Positions 1 through 9,133 of a stretch of 64,000 bases of DNA are shown here, piece after piece; within the stretch, counting starts at the first letter, position 1; the number at the start of each line of letters is the position of its first letter. The stretch comes from Lanius collurio (Eukaryota > Chordata > Aves > Passeriformes > Laniidae): assembly GCA_020086605.1 (NCBI GenBank), contig JACBWW010000038.1, forward strand, positions 6,762,250 to 6,826,249, written 5' to 3'. Under the pieces are notes generated by a model. The model did no database searches, had not been told where the DNA came from, and saw only the letters and a program-made list of their open reading frames with translations. The position numbers were made by a program, and so were the translations under genes.

Positions 1-799
1 TTGATCCTTGTACATCAGACTAGCTCTCCTAGGTATCTGAGCATCTCATCACACCTAAGCTCAACTGGCCCCTGGTTCGAAGGTCGACTTCATTTACTGT
101 GGTACCTCATTGAATCAGTTCCTTCATCATCTTTAGCTTCCCTCCTTGATTCATACACCTACGCTACTTGTCAGGAAAGTTCCTGTCTGTTTCCTTCCCT
201 ATTTCAGTTTTTAGATTGACTCTATCCCTGAATGAAGTCTTTTCACAGAACTGCAGTGGTTTGTGCATTACTCTTGACCTCTTCGTAGCTGCTTCTATAA
301 ACTGTATTACCTAGTGGAGAACTGACTCTTAACTCTCACAAATTTTCCCACTGAAAGGTTTTGAAGAAGGTTGAAACATTTCCTCAAGTGCAGAATAGAG
401 ATGACTGTGACACTGCTTCCACTTGAAATCTTAGAGTTGCAGAAAGCAAAGATTGAAAATAATGTATAGTACTAACTATTGAGCAGCCACACTAACAATA
501 TATTTGATCATCACTCTCAATTTCTGCTTATCATTATGATATTTTTTTTAATAGCAAAAGCCACACGATGCATCTTGCAGAAAAGGCTTTTGATAAGCAC
601 AAGTGAGGGTAACTTGTCTGACTTTCCTTGACATCCTGTGTGCTGTAAGCATTTGATTGCCGGTCACATCTTTGCCAAAATTTTCCCTGCATCTTTAAAT
701 ATATTGATATGAAGCAAAGTAAAACAACTCCTATGTTGAACTGTAGTTACTAAAATATTATAAACATGCTTTAAAAGGTACTTTTATTATACTTGTCTC
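1..799. other. Intergenic, no gene recognised
   Basis: AT-rich single-copy-looking sequence. Short open frames occur but none has a recognisable domain, splice context or biased composition. I see no RNA gene or repeat family here. Confidence 0.6.
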
Positions 800-915
800 C
801 ATAGAATCATTTCAGTTAGAAAAGACTCTAAGATCATCAATTCTAACCATTAGCCCAGCACTGCCAAGTTCACCACTAAGCCATGTCACTAAGGGCCACA
901 TCTAGAGTTTTAATA
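800..915 (-). mobile_element. CR1 LINE 3' tail, antisense fragment
   Basis: Begins with the inverted CR1 end (CATAGAATCAT) followed by the usual order of the reversed CR1 tail: 'aaaagactctaagatcatc', a C-rich stretch, then 'ccatgtcact..gggccacatc'. It is diverged and truncated, so an old insertion. CR1 is the dominant avian LINE, and 5'-truncated tails like this are typical. No target duplication is expected or seen. Confidence 0.75.
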
Positions 916-1466
916 AATGACAAGTAATCAGTTTAAAAGCAGTGCATCAATAAAAGGAGCAGTGGAATATAGCAGCAGTTTTGTTATGTTGTCTTTGTAA
1001 GAATATTATTTTTTTTTAAGATTAGTTGATTGCAACTTTTAACTGAAGCTAGAAGAGGATTAGGTATTTTGCACTTTTCCAAAAGGAAATTACTTCTCAA
1101 ATTACTTTTCCAGGATTGTGTTCTTAAATATTTAAATATAGGTGCACACATGAGGAACATGGTGTATGTAAATAATCCCAGTCACTTTAGTAAGTGATAT
1201 ATTTATACATGTGCTCAGGAAAAATGGATGTCAGATCTGGACACAAAAATGCTGTTTTATGGAGCAAACAACAGGAGTGAGGATTAAGTTTCTGATGACG
1301 ATCAAAGAGAACTTCCCAATGTTTTTTTACAGGCTTTGCATTGATGTGTGCCACAACCGTATTTCCATCTCCAGCACTGTCACTATTGCTTTCCTCATGC
1401 AGTTTCCTTCCTAAATGCTGCCACTACACTGTCATGGCCACAGTGCTGGTACCACTGGGAAATCAG
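916..1466. other. Intergenic, no gene recognised
   Basis: AT-rich sequence between a CR1 scrap and a solo LTR. Nothing supportable is seen. Confidence 0.5.
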
Positions 1467-1472
1467 GTTCTG

Positions 1473-1770
1473 TGTGGAGATACCTCCCTACTGGGAGGTC
1501 CTGGGGGAGGGGACCCTGGATGAACAGGGTTTGCCCCTGCTCCCTGCTCATGTGTGCCCGGATGCTGTGTCCAGATTGGTTGTTGGCTGGGGTTCTGGGG
1601 CCGAGGGGAAGGGCTCGGGGTCCCGTGACCTGGAAGATCACCAGCAGGCCCCCATGCCATGCGGCTGGGAGAAATAAACATCTCTGAACATCTACCCAAT
1701 ATTGTTCCATATTTCATTTCTACACGTCTCATGGTATAATACTTGTTGAGAGAATTCCCCAGCAACAACA
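1473..1770 (+). mobile_element. Solo LTR, ERVK-like, with perfect 6-bp target duplication
   Basis: The element starts TGTGGAG and ends CAACAACA. It is flanked by the direct repeat GTTCTG at 1467-1472 and 1771-1776, a 6-bp duplication as made by class II (beta/alpha-like) retroviral integrases. An AATAAA signal lies near 1673 in the context 'gagaaataaacatctctgaacatct', the same context as in the LTRs of the provirus at 3338-5651. An inverted CCAAT (gattgg) and a terminal 'ttgttg..ttccc..caacaaca' block are also shared, so it belongs to the same family or a sister subfamily. No internal region is present, which fits LTR-LTR recombination after insertion. Confidence 0.85.
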
Positions 1771-1776
1771 GTTCTG

Positions 1777-3331
1777 GAAGTCTGTAGTGGTGTCTTAGAG
1801 AAATGGCTGCCAAGCTGAGAGAGGAGAGCAGGACACTAGAGGGGCAAGAAGAGGCAAGGTTTATTTGGGACATCATGTCAGGAATCTGCAAAAAGCAAGT
1901 GTTTGTAATAAGATGATTAGAAAGAATTTTCTGAACAAGGCTGCTAAAAATGGTTTTAGCTTGGGATCAATGTTTTTAGTGGATCTGCACTGTCTGGATT
2001 ATACAGTATGCCATATTCACCTGAACTGTTTTTCTTTAAATATAAACTTCATTAACAACAAAGAATATTTTAAAGTTCTAGTGAATCTAGTCCCACGTTG
2101 CATTTTGGAAGGGAAGTAGTAATGAGGTACTTCAGATCTGTTTTGGTTTGATAGGTCTTCTAAACAGTCACTGTTAGTGTTGGCTGTATGTGTTCACTTG
2201 TTTTGGGGAAGTAGATCATGTTCAGTAGACATTTTAACATGCCTAAGTGAGAGGAAAGGATCCTCTCACTGTTCCTGAATTAGAAATTTCTTCTGATGCA
2301 ATTTACACAATAAAAGAAACTTGTAGTAGTACGAAATTTAATGGTTAGAGTTTGTGGGTTTTTAATCTAGGCATATTTCTCAACTGCTGTGTTCTATTAA
2401 ACCACATGAGCTCTGGTTTGTTCCTCTTTGAGAAGCGATGTACTTCAGTTACTAGGAGAGATCACAGTGTACTATGAATTCTTAGAGAAGAAAGGAAAAC
2501 AAACTGAAGCATTTAAAGCAGTGCGAGTATGAAAAAACTGAGGGTGTCTGGAGATATTTTACATTTGTGTATCACCTCCTTTCCCAGCATCCACAAGGTT
2601 GCAATAATGCATTACAGACTCACAGTATCATAAATTGTGTATTGCTACCTCCGTTTCATTGACAGGGGGCTGAGATACAGAAATACTTGTGGTTTCTTAA
2701 TTCATTCTATTAGATAGCCTAAAAAATGGAAATATTGTTCCCTTTTTTTGTGTGTGTTTCAAGTAAAAAAGGGTTTTTTTCCTCTCATAAAATAATAGTA
2801 AAAAATGGAAGTGATCTCTGGCAGCTGTAAACTTTTTTATGTAATCCCCAATAAGAGGGGATTTTTTTTTATATCAGTCTCAAAATATGTTTGTTTAATT
2901 TGTTTTCTAGTGACAAATATGCCACAACCTCTCCAGGCAATATGTTTCAATGTCTCTCTGTGCTTATCACTAGAAGGGTTTGCTGCAATTTAAATCTATT
3001 ACTTCTTGTTCACAATGGGAAGGCAGAACAAATTACTCCTTTCCTTTGAAAATGGTGGCCCTACTCCTCCTCAGTCTTCCCATCTGGAGATAAAACAGTT
3101 GCAGTTCTTTTGGTCCTTCATTGTAGGCCGTGTTTTCTAACCCTCTGATCGCTCCCTTTGCTCCCTGCTGCTTTTTCCAGTTAACAACATTCTTGAAACA
3201 TGCCCCGACCAAGGTGCTGCACTGAAGCCTGATACCTTACTAGTGATGAATACAGCAGAAGGATTACCTCACTTGTCTCACAGAGTAATTTCCTGTTGCA
3301 CACCAAATATGTTTGCCTTTTAACCCCCAAG
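1777..3331. other. Intergenic, no gene recognised
   Basis: Mostly AT-rich, with T-runs near 2740-2780 and 2860-2870. Short open frames in several phases have no recognisable content. No repeat family is identified with confidence. Confidence 0.5.
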
Positions 3332-3337
3332 AGTGAC

Positions 3338-3580
3338 TGTGGAGGTGGGTCTCTGTCCCTGTCCCCAGGTCACGTGTGCCCCATGCCTGCTCCTGATTGG
3401 GTGGTTTGGGTGCCTGGAGCTGGGGGGGTAGAGAAGGGCCGGGAGGTTGGCTTGGGAACTCCGGCCATGTGGTTGGAGAAATAAAATCATCTCTGAACAT
3501 CTGCAAAAATACGGCTTCATCTGTCCTTCCAACTCCATTGCCTCATATATATTGTTGTCAGGGTTCCCCGCACTGCAACA
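3338..3580 (+). repeat. 5' LTR of the Y-box-carrying ERV
   Basis: A 243-bp LTR with TG...CA ends (TGTGGAGG ... GCAACA). An E-box CACGTG lies at 3371-3376 and an inverted CCAAT box at about 3395-3400. The polyadenylation signal AATAAA is at 3480-3485. No convincing TATA box is seen. It is almost identical to the copy at 5410-5651 (T/G after the G-run, T/C in 'ggctYggg', and one extra T in 'tgtcctTcc'). Confidence 0.92.
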
Positions 3581-3582
3581 AA

Positions 3583-3600
3583 TGGTGGAGAATGCGGGCA
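3583..3600 (+). other. Primer binding site, tRNA-Ala type
   Basis: Directly after the 5' LTR plus two bases comes TGGTGGAGAATGCGGGCA. From memory of vertebrate tRNA-Ala(AGC), the reverse complement of its mature 3' end is TGGTGGAGGATGCGGGCA, which differs at one position. Its position and TGG start are as expected for a retroviral PBS. A comparison against the host tRNA set would settle the primer identity. Confidence 0.7.
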
Positions 3601-3719
3601 AACGATCCCTGGAGAAGATAATTCGTGAGTAACTCTGGATATCTCTTCTTACTTTCGTTTTGATGAACGATGGAGGATTAATGGAAGGACTCATGGCTGT
3701 CCGAACCACAAAGAGACAT

Positions 3720-3985
3720 TTACCTTAAGCTAAAAAAGGTTCTGGAACAGCAATATGTAGACTTTAGCTTAATTCAAACTCAGAAAGAGCTAAGACACTT
3801 TTAGGTATGGCTGTTTAAAAAACTTCTTCTATGTTTCTTGGGATTTGATTCTTACCAAGGACTTTTGGAAGAATGTTTGGACACAGTTAATTTCCGAATC
3901 AAAAAATATGCTGATGCAGGACTATTTCCGTGAATATTACCTGATTTCAGAGACTGTTGAGCAATATTGGCTGTGTCCTGCTGCT
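3720..3985 (+). pseudogene. Decayed gag (matrix-like) remnant
   Basis: Between the leader and the GC-rich captured segment lies AT-rich sequence whose conceptual translations, spread over more than one frame and broken by stops, resemble the N-terminal matrix part of class II avian endogenous gag proteins: a leucine- and lysine-rich helix followed by a block with tryptophans and aromatics. The match is by pattern only. The frame used at 3730-3810 ends at a TAG, and the rest continues in the frame later used by the Y-box ORF. It no longer encodes an intact Gag. It marks the point where cellular sequence replaced gag-pol-env. Confidence 0.45.
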
Positions 3986-5194
3986 GTATCAGCAGCGAAC
4001 ACGTGGCTGAGCAGCGCGCGCGTTGCAGGGGGCTCCTCTACCATCCTGGAGACCGCGCGGCCCTGGCCGAGACCGCCCAGTGAATTGTGGGTGGCGGCAA
4101 GAGAGCTCTCGCGCATGGGAGAGCCAGCAGTGAGGCCAGGCACGGCGGGAGACGGGGTGGCGGCGAGAGAAGAGGTGGCGGGAGTGGAGCCAGGAGCGAC
4201 GCGGCGGCGCGGGCCCAGCGGTGTTCGCCCTGAGGCAGCGGCGAGGGCGGTGGCGGCCGAGGCGCATTCCGGCGATGGCCGCCCCGCACTGTGTGGCCAG
4301 CGACGGTTCAAGCCCGCGCCCCACAGCGAGAAAGGTGGCAGCAATTGTGGCAGTCGCTATGGCGACCGTGGTGGGCCATGCCGAGCAGAGCCAGAGGGGT
4401 GTAGGGGCGAGAAAGGAACCGTGCTAGCCCATGGCTACACAGCCGACAGCAGCAGCAGTTGCAGTGGTGCCGGTGGTACAAAGCCGTGCACACGCGAACG
4501 CCTCACAGAGCGCGGCCGTGCAGCCATGCAAATGCCCGGAAAGCGTGGAGCAGTCATGCGGAGCTCCAGAGGGGGAGCGAGCATGGCACCAAATGCAGCT
4601 CAGCCCCACACACGATCTCGAGGAGCCGAGACCCCGCGACAGGAATGCGCTGGCGGCCCCGGCCCCGGTGGTCCCAGCTGCGGCAGCTCCGACGTGAGAA
4701 AAAGTGAAAGCAAGAAGAAAAGAACTCGAAAAAATGAAAAGATTATCATAGCTAGGGTTTTTGGAACTGTAAAGTGGTATAATGTAAAGAAAAATTACGG
4801 TTTCTTGTTGAAAGACGATACTGGAGAAAATATTTTTGTCCATAAATCTGCTATTGTGAAAAAGAACCCCAAAAGTGATGTTCCAAACTTAGAAGGAGGA
4901 GAAAAAGTAGAATTCAAAATTGTTCAAGGAAGGAAGGGCCCACAGGCTGCATGTGTTACAGGCCCTGGGGGTGCCCCTGTGAAAGGTAGTAGATATGCTG
5001 GACAATATCCCCATAATCCATATCCTTTCCCCTATCACACTTTTCCCTTTTATCCCCTGTCCCTTTGTCCCCCATATATGCCCAGCCCAAACTTCCCTTT
5101 CTGGCTCCCCTCACAAAACCAGTCCTTTTCATTTGCCATTAATCCCTTTGCATTGCCGATGAGGGGGATGAAAAGGAGGGAGGGAAGAAATTAA
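3908..5194 (+). CDS. ERV-borne Y-box (cold-shock domain) protein, fusion ORF
   Basis: An uninterrupted frame of 428 codons from the first in-frame ATG; the frame stays open upstream to a TTG at 3845. Residues 1 to about 27 come from the gag-like remnant. Residues 28 to about 262 are an Arg/Gly/Ala-rich, GC-rich segment of low complexity. Residues about 263-278 are a Lys/Arg linker. Residues about 279-352 are a cold-shock domain: GTVKWYNV, then NYGFLL in the RNP1 position, IFVH in the RNP2 position, and the Y-box-specific closing motif TGPGG followed by PVKGSRYA. VKGSRYA resembles YBX2-type germ-cell Y-box proteins more than YBX1 or YBX3. Residues about 353-428 form a new Pro/Phe/Tyr-rich tail lacking the alternating basic/acidic islands of normal Y-box proteins. 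Y-box proteins bind single-stranded RNA/DNA and package mRNA. Whether this copy is expressed or binds nucleic acid is unknown; the intact frame and young LTRs make it possible. Confidence 0.75.
   Translation: MLMQDYFREYYLISETVEQYWLCPAAVSAANTWLSSARVAGGSSTILETARPWPRPPSELWVAARELSRMGEPAVRPGTAGDGVAAREEVAGVEPGATRRRGPSGVRPEAAARAVAAEAHSGDGRPALCGQRRFKPAPHSEKGGSNCGSRYGDRGGPCRAEPEGCRGEKGTVLAHGYTADSSSSCSGAGGTKPCTRERLTERGRAAMQMPGKRGAVMRSSRGGASMAPNAAQPHTRSRGAETPRQECAGGPGPGGPSCGSSDVRKSESKKKRTRKNEKIIIARVFGTVKWYNVKKNYGFLLKDDTGENIFVHKSAIVKKNPKSDVPNLEGGEKVEFKIVQGRKGPQAACVTGPGGAPVKGSRYAGQYPHNPYPFPYHTFPFYPLSLCPPYMPSPNFPFWLPSQNQSFSFAINPFALPMRGMKRREGRN
4431..4697 (+). pseudogene. Probable ancestral N-terminus of the captured Y-box gene, now out of frame
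   Basis: An 88-codon frame opening with ATG in a different phase from the cold-shock domain. Its start is Ala/Val/Pro-rich (AAAVAVVPVV) and it ends with another Ala/Pro run just before the CSD linker. This is the composition of the N-terminal A/P domain of Y-box proteins, YBX2 in particular. It closes with TGA at 4695-4697, right where the CSD frame should continue. The simplest reading is that a single-base indel after capture separated the original N-terminal domain from the CSD, which is now read through the alternative frame starting at 3908. Confidence 0.45.
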
Positions 5195-5395
5195 CCATCA
5201 TTTTCTAAGATTCCAACAGGTACAAAAGGAAAATCCCTTCCTCAGTTTCCATCTGAAGTATGCTCATGTCCTGTCTCCCTTCTGGTACTCCAAAAGAAAT
5301 CTGTTTGGACATTTGAAGATTCAAGATAGTGGCTTTCTTTCCTTTGAAACTGTTTTGTTGTTTATCCAACTATTTCCCATGTTATTTTATTTAAT

Positions 5396-5408
5396 AAGAA
5401 AGGGTGAA
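5396..5408 (+). other. Polypurine tract before the 3' LTR
   Basis: A short purine run (AAGAAAGGGTGAA) ends one base before the 3' LTR start. It fits the plus-strand primer of reverse transcription. It contains one T, so it is imperfect. Confidence 0.55.
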
Positions 5409-5409
5409 T

Positions 5410-5651
5410 TGTGGAGGTGGGTCTCTGTCCCTGTCCCCAGGTCACGTGTGCCCCATGCCTGCTCCTGATTGGGTGGTTTGGGTGCCTGGAGCTGGGGGGG
5501 GAGAGAAGGGCCGGGAGGTTGGCTCGGGAACTCCGGCCATGTGGTTGGAGAAATAAAATCATCTCTGAACATCTGCAAAAATACGGCTTCATCTGTCCTC
5601 CAACTCCATTGCCTCATATATATTGTTGTCAGGGTTCCCCGCACTGCAACA
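5410..5651 (+). repeat. 3' LTR of the Y-box-carrying ERV
   Basis: A 242-bp copy of the 5' LTR with the same TG/CA ends, E-box, inverted CCAAT and AATAAA. It is followed immediately by the target duplication AGTGAC at 5652-5657, identical to that at 3332-3337. Confidence 0.92.
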
Positions 5652-5657
5652 AGTGAC

Positions 5658-6460
5658 TCTGCTGATTCACATTGCTTGTCCTGAGTTGAAGACCTGTTTT
5701 TCTGTGGAAAGGCTTTCCTACCACTCTGGTTCCGGCCTGACCTCTGTGTGCCCACCTTGCAGTTGTCACAAGACAATTGGTTTGCAGTTTTAGAATCAGG
5801 CTGTCTTCATCCTTTCTTGACTGGACAGATAGAGGTAACAGGAACATAAAGCACAGAGCCCACCCAAGCCACCATCACCATGAAAAAACTATTTCTATAT
5901 ATTCTTCAAATATAAGTTTTTTTCTTGCCTACACTGTGTTGATCATTCCTGGATGTTTGTCACCATCCAAGGGTGGTGAAATATTTGATCTAGTTGAACT
6001 CTAGTTGCTTTTTTTCATAGCAGAACATTCTCTGTCATGTTGATACCTGCGCAAAGAGCAGCCCTGTCCCTTTTTGCTATCACAAGGCCCTACAAGCCAA
6101 GGCATTTTGATCTCCTGTGTGTTGAGTGCCGCCAGTGACAGGACCACATTTGGCAGCGTTGCATGTTTGACTGCTCTCTTCCTGGGCTGGAGTGACGTCA
6201 AAAAAAGAGAAAAGGATAATCTGCAGCATCTGGCAGGTGATAAACAAGTGTTGTATTTTACTTTATTTTCCATTTCTCTTCATTGTTTTCACTTGTTCTT
6301 GTCAAAACATTTTATACGACGTTTTATTCAAATGAAAGCTAATCCTCTCACTAATGTGCAGCGTATTATGTCCCGCCTTGCTGCATCAGTTTCAGGGACC
6401 ATGCTACAGCCGCTCATACTGGGCCTGCCCTCTCTCTGCCCGTTTGTGCCAGTCATTTCC
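5658..6460. other. Intergenic, no gene recognised
   Basis: Single-copy-looking sequence between the provirus and a CpG island. It contains the CRE consensus listed separately. No exon is recognised. Confidence 0.5.
6193..6200. promoter_or_regulatory. Consensus cAMP response element
   Basis: The full palindrome TGACGTCA, about 270 bp outside the 6.5-7.0 kb CpG island. CREB/ATF proteins bind this 8-mer. Its closeness to a CpG island raises the chance that it is functional, but a single 8-mer is weak evidence. Confidence 0.4.
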
Positions 6461-6464
6461 CTCT

Positions 6465-7020
6465 AGGAAGCTGCTCCTCAGCCACTCCCCCGGGCCGGGT
6501 CGGGCGCGTCGCGGCCGCTGGCCCCCAGGTGGCGCCCCTGCAGCGGGGCCCGCCGGTCGCAGTGCCCGGGGAGCGGCGGGAGCGGGCTGGGGAGGCGGCG
6601 GCTCTCCGCCGGCAGCTCCTCGGGGACAGCCCCGGCCTGGCACACGGTGCGTGGTGCCGGAGGAGAGCGCCCTGCCCCGGGAAGATCCACTCCGCAGCTT
6701 AGCTGCGGCTTCCGGCGGGTGTTCTCCAGGTCTCGTTGCCCTGGAGCCCGGGGTTCGGCGCTGTGCCGCTGGTTAAAGGGCATCCCGGCTTGGGCAGCGC
6801 CGGGCACGGGACGGGCGTGCCCGCTGCCGGCACCTGGCGGCAGCGGTGCTCGGCTGGCCTGGGACAGCCTTTCCAAGGGGAGCGCCGTAGCTCGAACCGC
6901 GGGGCTCGTCCCACCCTGCTGTGCGCTCCCTCCGCGCGCAGCCAGCCCCTTTGCTGCGGCGGAGCGGAGCAAGTGACGGTGCGCCGTGGACCGGGAGCGG
7001 GTCTGGAAAGGGCCTGCTGG
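6465..7020. promoter_or_regulatory. Orphan CpG island, candidate promoter
   Basis: About 550 bp that is strongly GC-rich and dense in CpG, sharply bounded by AT-rich DNA on both sides. All six frames are largely open, as expected from base composition, and none shows a recognisable domain, so I do not call a CDS. It lies about 24.5 kb upstream of the MAML3 start. In mammals the gene next to the MAML3 5' end, transcribed away from it, is SCOC. This island could be that promoter, reading toward the left edge of the window, but no SCOC exon is visible to prove it. Alternatives are a lncRNA promoter or a CTCF-bound island. Confidence 0.55.
6522..6535 (+). promoter_or_regulatory. CTCF-like motif in the orphan CpG island
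   Basis: CCCCCAGGTGGCGC matches the CTCF core CCASYAGRKGGCRS at 13 of 14 positions by eye. It sits at the left edge of the CpG island. Confidence 0.5.
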
Positions 7021-8360
7021 TGATCGGAGGGTGGAAAGGCTGGAGACTCAGTGCTCCTGCTCCATGCTTTGAATGGTGTGCGGGGGGCACAGAATTTACA
7101 CTTCACTTAGTGCAAGTGCTGAAATAATCAAAAAGGCTAGATTCAAGAAGGAGATCAGAAATACAGAGTCACTGATGAGCCAGACTTGTAGTGTCCATGG
7201 TGTTGCTTCATGTTCTCCATTAATTTCCTAACAATCCTGTTAGTTAGTCAGACCATCGGTTTTGGGAAGAGGGCTATCAGAGGCGGTAGGGCTATATCTG
7301 TGTTAGTAAGTAGTGGGATGCAGTGGGAGTGGATCTGCACAGTGAATCTAGGTGGTGCTGGATGACCATGCTCTGTGCTTTTCAGGATACTTCACTTTGT
7401 GCTAGCTCCAGTCTGGAGCAGTGGACTGAATGTCCAGTAATGGCTGTAACACATCTTCCAGTTTAGCTTAATTTGAAACAAATCTGACTTCAAACTGCTC
7501 CATGGATTGACGCAGCTAGGATGAAACTATCAGGACAAATGCCTTCAAAAGCACACTCATACAAACTGAAATGGTAGTGCCAAGGCACTCTGTGCATATT
7601 TTTTGCCATCGAGTCTTACAGTGCTTACTTGCTTTTAGTACCATGGATGTAATTCATCTACTCCATAAAGTTTAGCAGGACTTCTCGCCCAATTCTTGCT
7701 AATCACCTGTGATCAACTGGGGTAGAACAAGGGCTTTCCAAGAATAGCATGGGCCTGTGTGAATTTTGGAATGAAGATAGCTACATCTCTTTCCACGCTT
7801 GAGATCAAGACCACATAGTGGTTACTTTAAGTGAAAAGGGTAAGATTTTTAGAGGACTCTATGTAAAATATACAACCTTTTCTGCTCTATTCCTTCAGAA
7901 ACAGCTTAAAAAAAAAAAAAAAAAAAAAAAAAGCCAAACCAGAAAGTAAGAAAGGTGCAAGCCTGCCTCTGAAAGTTCACAGAATCTCAGATCTATCCCT
8001 CTTCCTCATGCTGAGCAACATTATAACAGTACTTACAGAATCCACCTCAATTAAACAGTATCTGTATAATTTCCATTCAAACTTTGGAAATTTCAGTGTA
8101 AGTACCCATATTGAACACATCTGAACCCTGCTCTAAGTACTAACACAATGAGTGTTCACAGTTTTAATGTTTTCATCATAATGTAGGCATATTCAAATAA
8201 AAGTAAGATAAAACATGGGATCTGATTTCTGAAGAGCATTTGCATTCTATGCTGGGGTGAAGGGATAAGTTCTTGTACAACATTTGCTTCTAAAAGAGGG
8301 TGCTTACAGCTGATGTTGGATTTTTGTTTTTGAAACTGGAACTGGCCAATGGAATTAGCA
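7021..8360. other. Intergenic, no gene recognised; poly(A) run
   Basis: Holds a 25-base A run at 7908-7932, which could be a simple repeat or the tail of an unrecognised retroposed fragment on the plus strand. The 300 bp upstream of the run resemble no known gene. Confidence 0.5.
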
Positions 8361-8600
8361 CTGAATCACAGAAAGCAGAGATGGAAAAGCCCAGTTATAT
8401 TGTCCAGTCTTTCTCCTTCCTGGTGTAGAGAATTATTGTGTACCAAACACTTCAGTATTTTTTCCAGTGTAGTTTTAAAAGTCTTCAGAGATATGCCATG
8501 CTTCTTCCTTCAGGCAAACACTCCGTAACTTTCTGTACTTTACCAAGAGAAATTTTTTCCTGCAATTTGACCTAAATTTCTCCTTTCTTAAGTACATTCC
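8361..8600 (-). mobile_element. CR1 LINE 3' part, antisense, degraded
   Basis: Starts with 'gaatcacagaa..gatggaaaagccc' and runs through the reversed CR1 body, with the diagnostic 'aagagaaattttttcctgca' and 'acctaaatttctcc' blocks. Divergence is high, so it is old. Confidence 0.6.
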
Positions 8601-8980
8601 ATTTGCTGAAGATTTATTACCTTGAAGCATTCTAAGTAATTCCAGTCACTCTTTGGTATTGACATGTCTAACATGCTTGTTCTTTCCTAATGCTTTGTCC
8701 TTTACTCAGAACAGCTATCCTGCCTAGCCTGTGTCTTCACAGTCTTACATCCCTTCTGCTTTGGTCTGTAGGCTAATAAGGATTTTTACAGTTTTTATTG
8801 CATTTCCACCTTAAGTTCATTTTCTTGACAGTAACTCTTATAAGAGTGACTTTTTTCATGGTTAACGTACCTGAAGTTGCAGGATTTTTTCTGAAGGAAA
8901 ATTGTAAAAATGCTGTCATTATGGTTATTATTTCTCAAAGATGTACAGAGAGAAATAAAGGATTAGCTCTAATTACCAAG

Positions 8981-9133
8981 CAGTGGCATGGGTTGCCCAG
9001 AAAGGTTGTAGAGTCTCCATCCTCGGTGATAGTCAAAACTCAACACACCTCTGAACCTGTGCTTAGAGCAGAGCACTTGGAGCAGACAATCTCTAGAAGT
9101 ATCTCTTAACCTCAGCTATTCTGTGATTCAGTC
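8981..9133 (+). mobile_element. CR1 LINE 3' tail, sense
   Basis: Contains 'gcatgggttgcccagaaaggttgtagagtctcc', a diverged form of the CR1 block 'ggctgcccagagaggttgtggagtctcc', and ends with the CR1 terminal repeat 'attctgtgattc'. It lies about 380 bp from the antisense CR1 at 8361-8600. Confidence 0.75.

Larger units (their letters stand above)
3332..5657 (+). mobile_element. Complete compact ERV provirus carrying a captured Y-box gene
   Basis: This interval includes the target duplications AGTGAC at 3332-3337 and 5652-5657. The provirus itself is 3338-5651, about 2.3 kb. In order it holds a 5' LTR, a tRNA-Ala-like primer binding site two bases inside it, a leader, a short gag-like remnant, a GC-rich segment, a cold-shock-domain coding region, a purine tract and a 3' LTR. 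No protease, reverse transcriptase, integrase or envelope sequence fits in or is seen in the interval. The two LTRs differ by two substitutions and one single-base indel over about 242 bp, so the insertion is recent. The layout is that of a defective, helper-dependent transducing retrovirus. The structure is seen directly; that it moved with helper proteins of a related ERV is inference. Confidence 0.9.

Noticed and set aside
3845..3907. Upstream extension of the Y-box ORF to position 3845
   Set aside because: The codon there is TTG; the first in-frame ATG is at 3908, so the start is placed there.
6354..7127. Many open frames of 70-165 codons on both strands at the orphan CpG island
   Set aside because: All frames are open because stops are rare in GC-rich DNA; none matches a family, and I see no convincing splice donor.
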